NCBI GenBank assembly: GCA_026988585.1
Contig: JALSKY010000102.1
Span: 1-18,635 of the forward strand
From: Deltaproteobacteria bacterium
GTDB taxonomy: Bacteria > Desulfobacterota > Dissulfuribacteria > Dissulfuribacterales > QOAL01
DNA length: 18,635 bases
Reading direction: 5' to 3'
A program made the translations under genes and the position numbers. Every line of letters starts with the position of its first letter. Position 1 is the stretch's first letter. A model generated the notes under the pieces. It was not told the DNA's origin. It was given only the letters and a program-made list of their open reading frames with translations, and made no database searches. Positions 7,119 to 15,360 of the stretch are shown here, piece by piece.

Positions 7119-7174
7119 GCGTATCTGTTTTGATGTTTTGTTGAAAGACAATGAATAACCAAAAGGAGATACGC
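7119..7174. repeat. Inverted repeat in the intergenic stretch
   Basis: GCGTATCT (7119-7126) and AGATACGC (7167-7174) are perfect 8-base complements separated by 40 bases. No function can be assigned; remnants of an insertion or a structured transcript are both possible. Confidence 0.4.
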
Positions 7175-7276
7175 GATCCTGTACGAGGATTCCATCACCT
7201 GACCCAGGGTTATGGGTAGGTTAAAATTCAAAAGATTGTGTCAACGTGACAGAAATTGATCAAATCGCCGCTTGAA

Positions 7277-7298
7277 CCAGTAATGATCCAACTACTGG
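7277..7298. promoter_or_regulatory. Inverted repeat next to an isolated TTGACA
   Basis: CCAGTA (7277-7282) and TACTGG (7293-7298) are perfect 6-base arms with a 10-base spacer. TTGACA follows at 7301-7306, but no matching -10 box is found at 16-18 bases, so this is offered only as a possible upstream operator for the yhaO promoter region. Confidence 0.3.
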
Positions 7299-7310
7299 AT
7301 TTGACAATAG

Positions 7311-7339
7311 TTCATTGGGCAGTGCCAACAGTGTATAAG
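7311..7339 (+). promoter_or_regulatory. Weak candidate promoter for the yhaO-yhaN cluster
   Basis: TATAAG (7334-7339; 5 of 6 matches to the -10 consensus) lies 17 bases after a poor -35 match TTCATT (7311-7316). The start would be near 7346, inside the first palindrome upstream of yhaO. An activator or another sigma factor could be needed. Confidence 0.3.
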
Positions 7340-7341
7340 GC

Positions 7342-7376
7342 TGATGCAGGCATCACATAGCTTGGCATCAATGCCA
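7342..7376. promoter_or_regulatory. Twin palindromes upstream of yhaO, possible operator
   Basis: TGATGCAGGCATCA (7342-7355) and TGGCATCAATGCCA (7363-7376) are each perfect 6-base arms around 2 bases. Their centres are 21 bases apart, two helical turns, and both share GGCATCA. They sit between the candidate -10 box and the yhaO ATG; the second abuts the AGAGG ribosome site. This suits two dimers of a repressor on one DNA face, or RNA hairpins limiting translation. The protein that would bind is unknown. Confidence 0.45.
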
Positions 7377-7384
7377 GAGGTTTT

Positions 7385-8674
7385 ATGAGAAGATTTTCAT
7401 TCATACACGCTTCAGACCTTCATCTCGGCGCACCGCTTCACGGGTTCAGCATAAAGAGAAGCGGCCTGGCAAAGGAGCTGAAGGATCTGCCGGCCAGGGC
7501 CTTTGCTGATCTGGTAGATGAGGCCCTGCGCCGCAGGGTTGCCTTCGTTCTCCTGTCTGGTGATATTTTTGACAGCCAGAAGCCCTCTCCAGCCACATTC
7601 CTTGCCTTTTTCAGACAGTTGAAGCGGCTCCTGTCTGAAGATATTGGGGTGTTCATGGTGTGCGGCAACCATGATCCCCTTGGTTCCTGGCCTGATGCCA
7701 TTGAATTGCCTGAAGGTGCATATCTGTTTCGGGCAGATGGCTGGAGCTCTGTTGATATATCCATGGCTGGCAGCCATATCTGTTCAATCTATGGTCACAG
7801 TTTTATGAAACAGGCTGAGACGCGCAACCTTGTTTCCCTGCTAAATTTTCACCGTAATGAGTCACCTGACCCAGATGGTCCATTTCGCATTGCACTGCTG
7901 CATACAAATGTGGGAGAGCGTCCAGGCCATGCAGTCTATGCGCCGTGCCAGCTTCAGGATCTCCTTGACCAGCCGATAGATTACTGGGCCCTTGGTCATG
8001 TGCACTCTCCAATAGTGCTGCATCAGTCGCCTCATGTGGTATATCCCGGCATTCTTCAGCCAAGAAATTTCAGCGAGACCGGCCCACGGGGTTGCTATCT
8101 GGTGGAAGTGCAGGGGAGGGCGGTTCATAACCTGGAATTTCTTCCCCTGGCAAGAGGAATCTTTATGCAGGACGAACTGGAGATATCCGGCATGGAGAGC
8201 CTGAGCAGTCTGGAAGAAACCCTGTTTCAGAGGCTGGAACACCTTGGTTCTGAAGCTGAAGGGGGCAGCTTGCTGCTGGCAAGGATCAGGCTTCTGGGCC
8301 ATACTCATCTTGCAGGGCAACTGGCGGATGCAACCGTTGAGCAGGGGCTCATTGACGACCTGAACAGTGCCCTGGAAGGTGCAGGTTCAAAGGTAATCCT
8401 TGCCTCTCTGGAAAACAGGACAGTCCCTGAGATAGACATTGAGAGCCGTGCCCGGGTTGACGATCTCCTGGGATTTGCCCTGCGGGAAAGGGAAAGGCTC
8501 CTTTCAGGAGAGGAGGGCTTCAGGGAGTTAGACAGGATACTGGTCCCCCTGTTTCAGAATCAGCGATTTAAATCCCTGCTCAATCCCCCTGACAGGGCTG
8601 AACTGCAAGATCTTCTGGACAAGGCGGCCGGTCTTGCTGCCTGGAAACTGGAACAGGACGAGCCTGGAGAATAA
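7385..8674 (+). CDS. yhaO: DNA repair exonuclease, YhaO/SbcD/Mre11-type metallophosphoesterase
   Basis: The 429-residue product has all the motifs of a calcineurin-like nuclease: DLH (D11, H13), GDIFD (D60), GNHD (N95, H96), LLHTN (H173) and GHVH (H205, H207), which bind two metal ions. The C-terminal half (about 240-429) is the variable DNA-binding and partner-contact region. It most resembles YhaO, the nuclease partner of the Rad50-like YhaN, rather than classic SbcD. The pair is expected to process DNA ends. The ATG at 7385 is preceded by AGAGG. The next gene, yhaN, starts 7 bases after the stop, supporting a complex. Two palindromes lie in its leader and may control it. Confidence 0.9.
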   Translation: MRRFSFIHASDLHLGAPLHGFSIKRSGLAKELKDLPARAFADLVDEALRRRVAFVLLSGDIFDSQKPSPATFLAFFRQLKRLLSEDIGVFMVCGNHDPLGSWPDAIELPEGAYLFRADGWSSVDISMAGSHICSIYGHSFMKQAETRNLVSLLNFHRNESPDPDGPFRIALLHTNVGERPGHAVYAPCQLQDLLDQPIDYWALGHVHSPIVLHQSPHVVYPGILQPRNFSETGPRGCYLVEVQGRAVHNLEFLPLARGIFMQDELEISGMESLSSLEETLFQRLEHLGSEAEGGSLLLARIRLLGHTHLAGQLADATVEQGLIDDLNSALEGAGSKVILASLENRTVPEIDIESRARVDDLLGFALRERERLLSGEEGFRELDRILVPLFQNQRFKSLLNPPDRAELQDLLDKAAGLAAWKLEQDEPGE

Positions 8675-8681
8675 TCCTGAC

Positions 8682-11600
8682 ATGAAGATTAAATCCATTG
8701 AGATCGATCTGTTCGGGCCCTTTGAGCACCGTTCTTTCCATGATCTCCATGCTGATATTGTGCTGGTGCATGGACGGAACGAGGCAGGCAAGTCCACTCT
8801 GATGAATTTCATAAAGGCGATTTTTTTTGGATTTCCCAGGCGGAACGCAAAGGACGCCGTCCGTTTGCTGCCTGTAGCGCCACATCTGCCAAGGGGTGGA
8901 GAGGGGCCTGTAGGCGGCCGCATCGCTCTGCTCCTGGAACAGTCAAGGGATCTCTTGGCACCCGAGATCATATTGGAACGGCACCATGGCAAGGGGAAAT
9001 CGTTGCAGCTATTTTCACCGGATGGCGCAGCCATGGATCCCTCTGAGTGGGATCATCTGCTGGGGGGAGTCAATATAGAGCTATATTCATCTGTATTTGC
9101 ATTCGGGTTGGATGAGCTCATGCGTCTCGATGCCCTATCCAATGATTCCCTTGCCAACGCCCTTTATGGTGCTGGAATGGGGGTTGATTTCAAAAGGCTT
9201 GCTGATCTGGCAAATTTTCTCAAACATGGGAGTGAATCCATCTTTGTGCCCAGGGGGCATAAAAAGGAGATGAACAGGCTTTTTTCACGGCTCCAGGAGA
9301 TCAGAGGTGAGATCAGAGAGGTAGCGGATGGGCTGGAACAGTACAATCTCCTGGACAGGGAACTCAAGGAGAGGGAGCAGGAGCGGCATGAGAGAGAGCA
9401 AGATGCCGTAAAGATCCGGGAGAGGATCGCCTTCCTTGAGACCCTTGCTGATCTGTGGCCTCGGTGGGAAGAGTATGTTGGTCTCCAAAGCCGGATCACA
9501 GCCATTGAGCATGAGCTTGGTGACAGGGATTATCCGGTTCTGGAACAGCAGGATGTTGATACGCTGATTGGGCTTCAGCAGCAGATAGACAGGTTATCAT
9601 CAGAGCTGTCAGAAAGGATCCAACATTTTAGAGAGCTTGCTGCAGAGGCGGAAGAGGTCAGAAGTGCCCTTATGCCAGAGGGGTTTCTTGCAGACTCTGA
9701 AGCGGTTCTGGGAAAGGCTGCACTGGTTTCTGAACTGGCAGGGAGGTTACGTAAAGACCTGGGGAAATTCAGGGCACAGGCCACCTTTTTGAAAAACAAG
9801 ATTTATGAACTGGGGTTAGAGCAGCCAGCGGCCGGTCTGCAGGAGATGGATTCATCAACTCTTTCCATCCCTGGCGCAGAGAGATTGGCAGAGTTCAGGC
9901 TGGATTTCAATTTTTTTCAGGAGCACGCTGGCTTTCTTGAAGAAAGAGAGGAACTCAACCGCAGGGCAGAAACTCTTCATGCCTTGATGGAGGAGAACAG
10001 TAACAGTATGGCAGCCCTGAAGGAGCGCATCTGCACTGTTGTAAAACAGGCAGAGCCCCTTGAGAGAGAACTCCAGGATTATGACCCTGCAATCCAGGAA
10101 CGGTTCCGAAATGGCTGTTCCAGGATAGAAAGCTTGAGGCAGGAGTTGGTAAAAATGCTCCAGGACAGGGAGGATCTCGCCGTCCGTATTCATGAGGCAT
10201 CCAAGGGGCTCCTCCTTCAGGGTGCAGAGGATAGTGGCGGGCAACTGTGCTCCAGTCAAATCCGCAATGTTATCCATCTGATTGGTCAGGAGGGAAAGGG
10301 GCTTCAGCAAAAATTCAAGGAGACCACCCAGGCCATCCAGTCCGAAAGGAGTGCAGCTGCAGCCCTCAACCAGGAGATGCAGAACAACTTTCAGCGGTTC
10401 TCTCTTCTCAAGGATGAGCTCAGGGAACTCCTTCATCGGGATGAAGACGCCCTTGAACGTTATGGCATGGGCCACTTGAGAACAGGCAGAGATATACTTG
10501 AGGGAGATGATGGCTCTGGTGCAAAGGGTGTTGCTGCCAGGATTGAAAGAGTTTTGAGACATCTGAAACAGGACCTCCAGGCCAAGAGGGATCTGGAGGA
10601 GAAGATCAGCCAACTTCAGCATCAGCTCAAGCAGGCTGAGGGTGCCCTGGAAATCAGGCAGCACTCCCTCAAGGGGTTGAGAGCAGAGCAGAGGGTGTTC
10701 CTTGCCACTGGGCTGATATCTGCCGCAATTCTGCTTCTGCTCTTCAGTCTCCATTATTTCTATCCGGACAGTGTTGCGGCCATTATGAGATACTTCTGGT
10801 GGATAGCGGCCTTTCTCGGCGGAACAACCATAGGTTCTGTTACATTTTTGATGTTAAAAATCAACTCAGGGATCAGTAATACGCAAAAAATGCTCTCTTT
10901 GGAGATGCAGGACCGTGAAAAGTTGCAGTTGCAGCTCAGAAAGGCGGAACATGAACTGCAACAGCTGTCTGAGAAGATAAGAGAGCATGCAGATCAACTG
11001 GGTTCATATCTATTTACAGATCATGTTGCTATGCATGAGGATAGTGCTGATGGTTCCAAGGACCTGCAGGTTGCTGAACTCTCTTTGTCCCAAGTTGACA
11101 AGCTGGAGCAGCGGATCACAGATCTTCAGGTGCTTGCCTCTCGAATGGAGGCCCTGAAGCAGGAGATGCAGCGAATTCGGAAGGAGGACAGAAATCTTCT
11201 GGAAAGACAGTCGATTATCAAGGAAAGGATATCAAGTCTCCAGCAGAGTTTGTCTGGACTGCAGAAAGAGTTCCGGGAGATGCTTTCAAGGGCAGGAATC
11301 TCAGATACTCATCAAATAGAGGATATTGCCCTGTTACAGGCAGAACTTGCTGAGCTGGCAGCACTACTGCGTCAGAATGAGGAACTGAATGAGAAGACAG
11401 GTCAGATAGAACTGCAGTTAAGAGAGGAGATGGAAGGCATATTCCATGATCTCAGCCAGGTGTTGGATGATTTCCCGCCAGCTCTTTTGAATGGGGACGG
11501 AATGTTGCCTGGTTCTTTTTCTACACTGGATCAAAATGAATTTGCTGGTCTGTTCAGAAAGATGGACCAGGTGCTTGAGGATGGCAGGGAGAGGTTGTCA

Positions 11601-13010
11601 GGGATGGAAAAACGGTTTCAATCCCTCTTCAGATTGAGAAACGAGATTCAAAGGCTTGAGGATAGAGTGGAGGAGTGCTGCAACAAGGCCAGGGACCTTC
11701 AGAAAAGGGAGGAGCAGCTTGCACAGGAGGCAGAGAAGCTGCAGCAAAGGTGGGAGCAGTTTGTGTCTGCTGCCTTGCCCGGGGTATCTGTGTCCATTGA
11801 TGCGTCCCGGGAGTTTGTGCAGGATCTGCGGGGTGCTCTCAATATCAGGGAGCAGCTCCATGAACTCATGGAGGCAATTCAAAGAGATTATGGAGAGCTG
11901 ATGGCTATAAGGAGGGAGTTTTTTCAAATAGCTGAAAACTATTCCCTGGAGCCGCCTGTTCCTCTCTCTGCAGATGAATCTGGTGAGAGTTTTTACCATA
12001 TAAATCTTGGAATACTGGATCAATTCCCTGAGCTGTTTCACTGGCTTGAAAACCTGGCCCAAAAGGAAGAAGATACCAGGAAGGAACTGCAGAGGCTCAA
12101 GACCGAGCTCTCATCGTTCAGGCAGATCATCAGGAGTTTGGCCTTCACCCTTCATGGTAACCGGAAGGAACTCCTTTCCTCCCTCAAACAGTTGGGTTTC
12201 CATGATCTTGCACAACTGCAGAGGGTCTTTGGGCTCCAGAGAGAGAAGAGGGGTGCAGAGTCTGAACTGGCCACGATACAGCAGATCCTCTCAGGCCGGC
12301 TTGGTGTTGAAGAGAACAGGCTCCCTGAACTCTTCTCTCGCCACAGCCTTTCTGCTGTCAATGCCCGTGTGAACAGCCTTGAGCCTGAACTTCACAGGCT
12401 GGAAGAAGAGCTCAGGCAGCTTCAGGAGAGTATTACTCATATCAGGAGCAGGTTGCTGAACCTGCAGAACCAGGAACGTCTCGAAGAGCTCAGGCAGGAT
12501 GAGGCAGGGGTTCTTCAGGAGATGAACAGGCTGGCACGAAGATGGGCTGTTTACAAGATTACAGAACATCTAATAGTCTCTGCAAGAAAACGGTTTGAAG
12601 AGGAGCATCAGCCCAAGGTTATGCAGAGGGCATCCACCATATTTGCAGAGCTTACATCGGGCAGATGGGCCGGTATCGTGGCCCCTGCTGGGGAAAAGAC
12701 CCTTATGGCAAAGGGAAGCACCGGGGTGAGGGTTGCACCGGAAAGGCTCTCCAGGGGTACTGCTGAACAGTTCTATCTTGCAATGAGGCTTGGCTACCTC
12801 AGCAGTTACGACCTGGGAAGCGAAAGATTACCGGTAATTTTTGATGATATCCTGGTGAATTTTGATCCTGAGAGGCAAAAGGCTGCTGCAAGGGCCATCA
12901 GCCATCTTGCCCGGGAGCGGCAGGTCTTTTTCTTTACATGCCATCCTGGCAGCCTTGAACTCATGCAGAAGACAGCCGGAGTTTCTCAGGCACTCATCCA
13001 CTTGGATTGA
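8682..13010 (+). CDS. yhaN: YhaN-like Rad50/SbcC-type ATPase with central membrane helices
   Basis: The 1,442-residue product is an SMC/Rad50-type ABC ATPase. The N-terminal Walker A is GRNEAGKST (31-39); the C-terminal half has the signature LSRGTAEQ (1356-1362 region), Walker B PVIFDD (D1388, D1389) and the switch His in FTCHP (H1421). Between are two long coiled-coil arms rich in Gln, Glu, Arg and Leu. At the exact middle, where Rad50 has a CxxC zinc hook, there are two hydrophobic helices (about 672-694 and 703-726) and no CxxC. The protein would then be tethered to the inner membrane by its tip. It is longer than Bacillus YhaN (about 960 residues, as I recall). The ATG at 8682 is chosen over a TTG at 8634 because it begins MKIKSIEIDLFGPF, the usual start, and follows the yhaO stop by 7 bases. 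Confidence 0.9.
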   Translation: MKIKSIEIDLFGPFEHRSFHDLHADIVLVHGRNEAGKSTLMNFIKAIFFGFPRRNAKDAVRLLPVAPHLPRGGEGPVGGRIALLLEQSRDLLAPEIILERHHGKGKSLQLFSPDGAAMDPSEWDHLLGGVNIELYSSVFAFGLDELMRLDALSNDSLANALYGAGMGVDFKRLADLANFLKHGSESIFVPRGHKKEMNRLFSRLQEIRGEIREVADGLEQYNLLDRELKEREQERHEREQDAVKIRERIAFLETLADLWPRWEEYVGLQSRITAIEHELGDRDYPVLEQQDVDTLIGLQQQIDRLSSELSERIQHFRELAAEAEEVRSALMPEGFLADSEAVLGKAALVSELAGRLRKDLGKFRAQATFLKNKIYELGLEQPAAGLQEMDSSTLSIPGAERLAEFRLDFNFFQEHAGFLEEREELNRRAETLHALMEENSNSMAALKERICTVVKQAEPLERELQDYDPAIQERFRNGCSRIESLRQELVKMLQDREDLAVRIHEASKGLLLQGAEDSGGQLCSSQIRNVIHLIGQEGKGLQQKFKETTQAIQSERSAAAALNQEMQNNFQRFSLLKDELRELLHRDEDALERYGMGHLRTGRDILEGDDGSGAKGVAARIERVLRHLKQDLQAKRDLEEKISQLQHQLKQAEGALEIRQHSLKGLRAEQRVFLATGLISAAILLLLFSLHYFYPDSVAAIMRYFWWIAAFLGGTTIGSVTFLMLKINSGISNTQKMLSLEMQDREKLQLQLRKAEHELQQLSEKIREHADQLGSYLFTDHVAMHEDSADGSKDLQVAELSLSQVDKLEQRITDLQVLASRMEALKQEMQRIRKEDRNLLERQSIIKERISSLQQSLSGLQKEFREMLSRAGISDTHQIEDIALLQAELAELAALLRQNEELNEKTGQIELQLREEMEGIFHDLSQVLDDFPPALLNGDGMLPGSFSTLDQNEFAGLFRKMDQVLEDGRERLSGMEKRFQSLFRLRNEIQRLEDRVEECCNKARDLQKREEQLAQEAEKLQQRWEQFVSAALPGVSVSIDASREFVQDLRGALNIREQLHELMEAIQRDYGELMAIRREFFQIAENYSLEPPVPLSADESGESFYHINLGILDQFPELFHWLENLAQKEEDTRKELQRLKTELSSFRQIIRSLAFTLHGNRKELLSSLKQLGFHDLAQLQRVFGLQREKRGAESELATIQQILSGRLGVEENRLPELFSRHSLSAVNARVNSLEPELHRLEEELRQLQESITHIRSRLLNLQNQERLEELRQDEAGVLQEMNRLARRWAVYKITEHLIVSARKRFEEEHQPKVMQRASTIFAELTSGRWAGIVAPAGEKTLMAKGSTGVRVAPERLSRGTAEQFYLAMRLGYLSSYDLGSERLPVIFDDILVNFDPERQKAAARAISHLARERQVFFFTCHPGSLELMQKTAGVSQALIHLD

Positions 13011-13052
13011 TAGCTTTTTTACAGTTTAGATAAAAGGATTGGATAGACCATT

Positions 13053-14420
13053 ATGAAAAGATCCGATGCAGCAGAGCTTTTACAGTTTGATTTCAACCAT
13101 ATCTGGCATCCATACACCCAGATGAAGGATTTTGAAGAGAGGCCGCTGCTGTTCATAGACAGGGCAGAGGGGATATTCCTCTACGATATTGATGGCAACC
13201 GCTATTATGACACCATATCTTCATGGTGGTGTGTGATCCACGGACACAACCATCCTGTTATCAAAAAACGGATACGGGAGCAGATGGATCGGCTTGAGCA
13301 GCTCCATTTTGCCGCTGCCACCCATGAGGGACCGATACGGTTAGTGAAGAGACTGCTCCCCCTGCTGCCTGAGTCACTTACCAGGTTTTTCTTTTCAGAC
13401 AACGGTTCCACTGCCAATGAGGTCGCCCTGAAGATCTCGATTCAGTACTGGAAACAGACCGGCCGACCGGAGAGAGAAAAGTTTGTCTCTCTTGAAAGGG
13501 GGTATCATGGAGATACCATAGGTGCCCTCAGCCTGGGCGGAGTGCCTTTCTTTGAAGGACCGTTTTCATCCCTTATGTTTGATTCGTTCAAGGTGCCTCC
13601 TCCCTACTGTTACCGGTGTCCCTTTGGCCAGGATCGGGAAAGGTGCCAGCTCCAGTGCGCAGATGCTGTTGCTGAACTCTTCTCCGAACATGGTCAGAGC
13701 ATAGCAGCCATGATCATGGAGCCCATGCTCATAGGTGCTGGCGGCATGATAAGCTATCCAGCACCGTATCTTGAAAGGGTAGGGAAGCTATGCAGGGAGC
13801 ATGGTATCCATCTCATACTGGATGAGGTGGCCACCGGGTTTGGCCGGACAGGGAAGATGTTTGGCTTTGAACATGCTGGTGTCCAGCCTGATTTTCTCTG
13901 TCTTTCCAAGGGGCTTACCGGGGGGTATCTGCCTCTGGCCCTTACTGTTACCACTGAACAGATCTACAACGCCTTTTATGCAGATTACAGCCAGGGCAAG
14001 ACCTTTTTTCATGGACATACCTACACTGCAAATCCCCTTGGAGTAGCTGCTGCACTTGGTTCTCTGGACGTTTTTCAGCAGGAGCAGGTAGTTGAAAAAC
14101 TGCCTGGCAGATCAGCCTGCTTACAGAATGGGGCCGCAAGATTCCAGGAGTTGGAGCATGTTGGTGATGTCAGGGGGATAGGCATGGCTGCCGCCTTTGA
14201 GCTTGTCCAGGACAAGGATGAAAAGAGGCCTTATGATCCTGATCTCCGCATGGGATGGCAGGTCTATCTTGCTGGTCTTGAAAAGGGGCTGATCCTCCGC
14301 CCATTGGCAGATGTAGTCTATCTCATGCCACCTCTTTGCATTGAACCAGATCAGATAGAAGATATCCTGGAAAGGACCTATGATACCATTCGTGACGTGA
14401 CAGCCGGTGTTGGAGGGTGA
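13053..14420 (+). CDS. bioA: Adenosylmethionine-8-amino-7-oxononanoate aminotransferase BioA
   Basis: The 455-residue product is a class III PLP aminotransferase that makes 7,8-diaminopelargonate from KAPA with S-adenosylmethionine as amino donor, a late step of biotin synthesis in the cytoplasm. Visible hallmarks are SSWW (WW at 58-59) with HGHNHP, SDNGSTANEVALK, GYHGDTIG, LILDEVATGFGRTG and the PLP lysine in LSKG (K286). An insertion at 186-202 carries four Cys (C186, C189, C198, C202; CxxC-x8-CxxxC) absent from E. coli BioA and possibly binding a metal. Gap after yhaN is 42 bases with AAAGGA before the ATG; no terminator is clear there. bioB starts 4 bases after its stop. Confidence 0.95.
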   Translation: MKRSDAAELLQFDFNHIWHPYTQMKDFEERPLLFIDRAEGIFLYDIDGNRYYDTISSWWCVIHGHNHPVIKKRIREQMDRLEQLHFAAATHEGPIRLVKRLLPLLPESLTRFFFSDNGSTANEVALKISIQYWKQTGRPEREKFVSLERGYHGDTIGALSLGGVPFFEGPFSSLMFDSFKVPPPYCYRCPFGQDRERCQLQCADAVAELFSEHGQSIAAMIMEPMLIGAGGMISYPAPYLERVGKLCREHGIHLILDEVATGFGRTGKMFGFEHAGVQPDFLCLSKGLTGGYLPLALTVTTEQIYNAFYADYSQGKTFFHGHTYTANPLGVAAALGSLDVFQQEQVVEKLPGRSACLQNGAARFQELEHVGDVRGIGMAAAFELVQDKDEKRPYDPDLRMGWQVYLAGLEKGLILRPLADVVYLMPPLCIEPDQIEDILERTYDTIRDVTAGVGG

Positions 14421-14424
14421 TGAG

Positions 14425-15360
14425 ATGGGGAAGAAGAGTGAGAACTATCTCCATCTTGCAGACCTGCCACTGCAGGAGTTGATAACCCAGGCCCTTGAGC
14501 TGAAGTTTCAGCACAGGGGCATGAATTTTGGCCTTTGCACCATCTCAAATGCCAGGTCCGGCAGGTGCAGTGAGGATTGTGCCTTCTGCGCCCAGTCTTC
14601 CCGTCATAGATGTGATATAGAAACCTATGGCCTCAGGCCTGCGGCAGAGATTTTGGATGAGGCCAGGAGGGCAAAGGAGGCAGGGGCACAGAGGTTCAGC
14701 ATGGTTACCAGCGGTAGGGGGCTGTCAACAGAGCAGGTAGAGAACATCTGCAGCATAGTCATTGCAATAAGGGAGAATCTGGATATAGAGGTCTGCTGCT
14801 CCCTTGGGATACTATCCAGGGAGCAGTTGGAGATGCTTAAGGATGCAGGGGTATCCCGTTATCACCATAATATAGAGACATCTGAGGAATTTTTTCATAG
14901 AATCTGCACCACGCACCAGTTTCATCACAGGATAGCCACAATCCAAGCTGCACAGGATGCAGGTCTGGAGGTATGCTCAGGAGGAATAATCGGCATGGGC
15001 GAGGATATCCATGACCGGATCTCCATGGCAGAGACCCTATCCAGGCTGCAGGTGGACTCCATGCCTCTGAACATCCTTGTGCCAATAAAAGGCACCAGAC
15101 TCTACGGAATTGGGATGTTGCCTGTTGCAGAGATCATAAGGACCGTGGCTATCTGGAGAATCATCCATCCTGATGCAGCGCTGAGAATAGCAGGGGGCAG
15201 GGAGACGGTTCTTAAGGATCTCCAGCCCGTTGCCTTCATGGCCGGGGCGGATGCCATGCTCATTGGAGGTTATCTTACCGTGAGAGGCAGGGCAGTTGAG
15301 GCAGACCTTGAAATGGTCAGGGAGATTGAGGGATTATGGAAGGAAATGTATCAGCGATAA
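14425..15360 (+). CDS. bioB: Biotin synthase BioB
   Basis: The 311-residue radical SAM enzyme inserts sulfur into dethiobiotin. The SAM cluster motif is CSEDCAFC (C48, C52, C55). Other family blocks are SGRG, YHHNIETS, VCSGGIIGMGE and RIAGGRE. Compared with E. coli, the auxiliary [2Fe-2S] ligands would be S92 (for C97), C124 or C125 (for C128), C184 (for C188) and R254 (for R260). One Cys ligand is thus Ser, while an extra Cys lies next to C124. A different auxiliary cluster is possible. The ATG at 14425 with GGAGG 9 bases before is chosen over a TTG at 14407 that would overlap bioA. Its end overlaps the chromate transporter start by 25 bases. Confidence 0.94.
   Translation: MGKKSENYLHLADLPLQELITQALELKFQHRGMNFGLCTISNARSGRCSEDCAFCAQSSRHRCDIETYGLRPAAEILDEARRAKEAGAQRFSMVTSGRGLSTEQVENICSIVIAIRENLDIEVCCSLGILSREQLEMLKDAGVSRYHHNIETSEEFFHRICTTHQFHHRIATIQAAQDAGLEVCSGGIIGMGEDIHDRISMAETLSRLQVDSMPLNILVPIKGTRLYGIGMLPVAEIIRTVAIWRIIHPDAALRIAGGRETVLKDLQPVAFMAGADAMLIGGYLTVRGRAVEADLEMVREIEGLWKEMYQR

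Larger units (their letters stand above)
6971..7384. other. Gene-free stretch between the divergently placed left and right clusters
   Basis: No convincing gene was found in either strand. The stretch contains the ribosome site of the 6970 frame, an 8-base inverted repeat (7119-7126 with 7167-7174), a CCAGTA/TACTGG hairpin (7277-7298), a weak promoter and two palindromes before yhaO. It separates the minus-strand BREX side from the plus-strand repair cluster and is the likely edge of the acquired segment. Confidence 0.5.

Noticed and set aside
7151..7219. 22-codon plus-strand frame starting MNNQKEIRDPV
   Set aside because: Very short, no convincing ribosome site, and the resemblance to HD-domain protein starts is too slight.
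7004..7231. 75-codon minus-strand frame in the intergenic stretch
   Set aside because: No ribosome site, no recognisable motif and a composition that looks like translated noncoding DNA.
7301..7306. TTGACA as a -35 box for yhaO
   Set aside because: No -10 match at 16-19 bases downstream; TATAAG is 27 bases away.
9855..10754. 299-codon minus-strand frame opposite yhaN
   Set aside because: Lies wholly antisense to a well-supported coiled-coil ATPase gene; long antisense frames arise from its biased codons.
13011..13052. Terminator or promoter between yhaN and bioA
   Set aside because: A T-run is present but no stem precedes it, and the possible -10 is too close to the bioA start.
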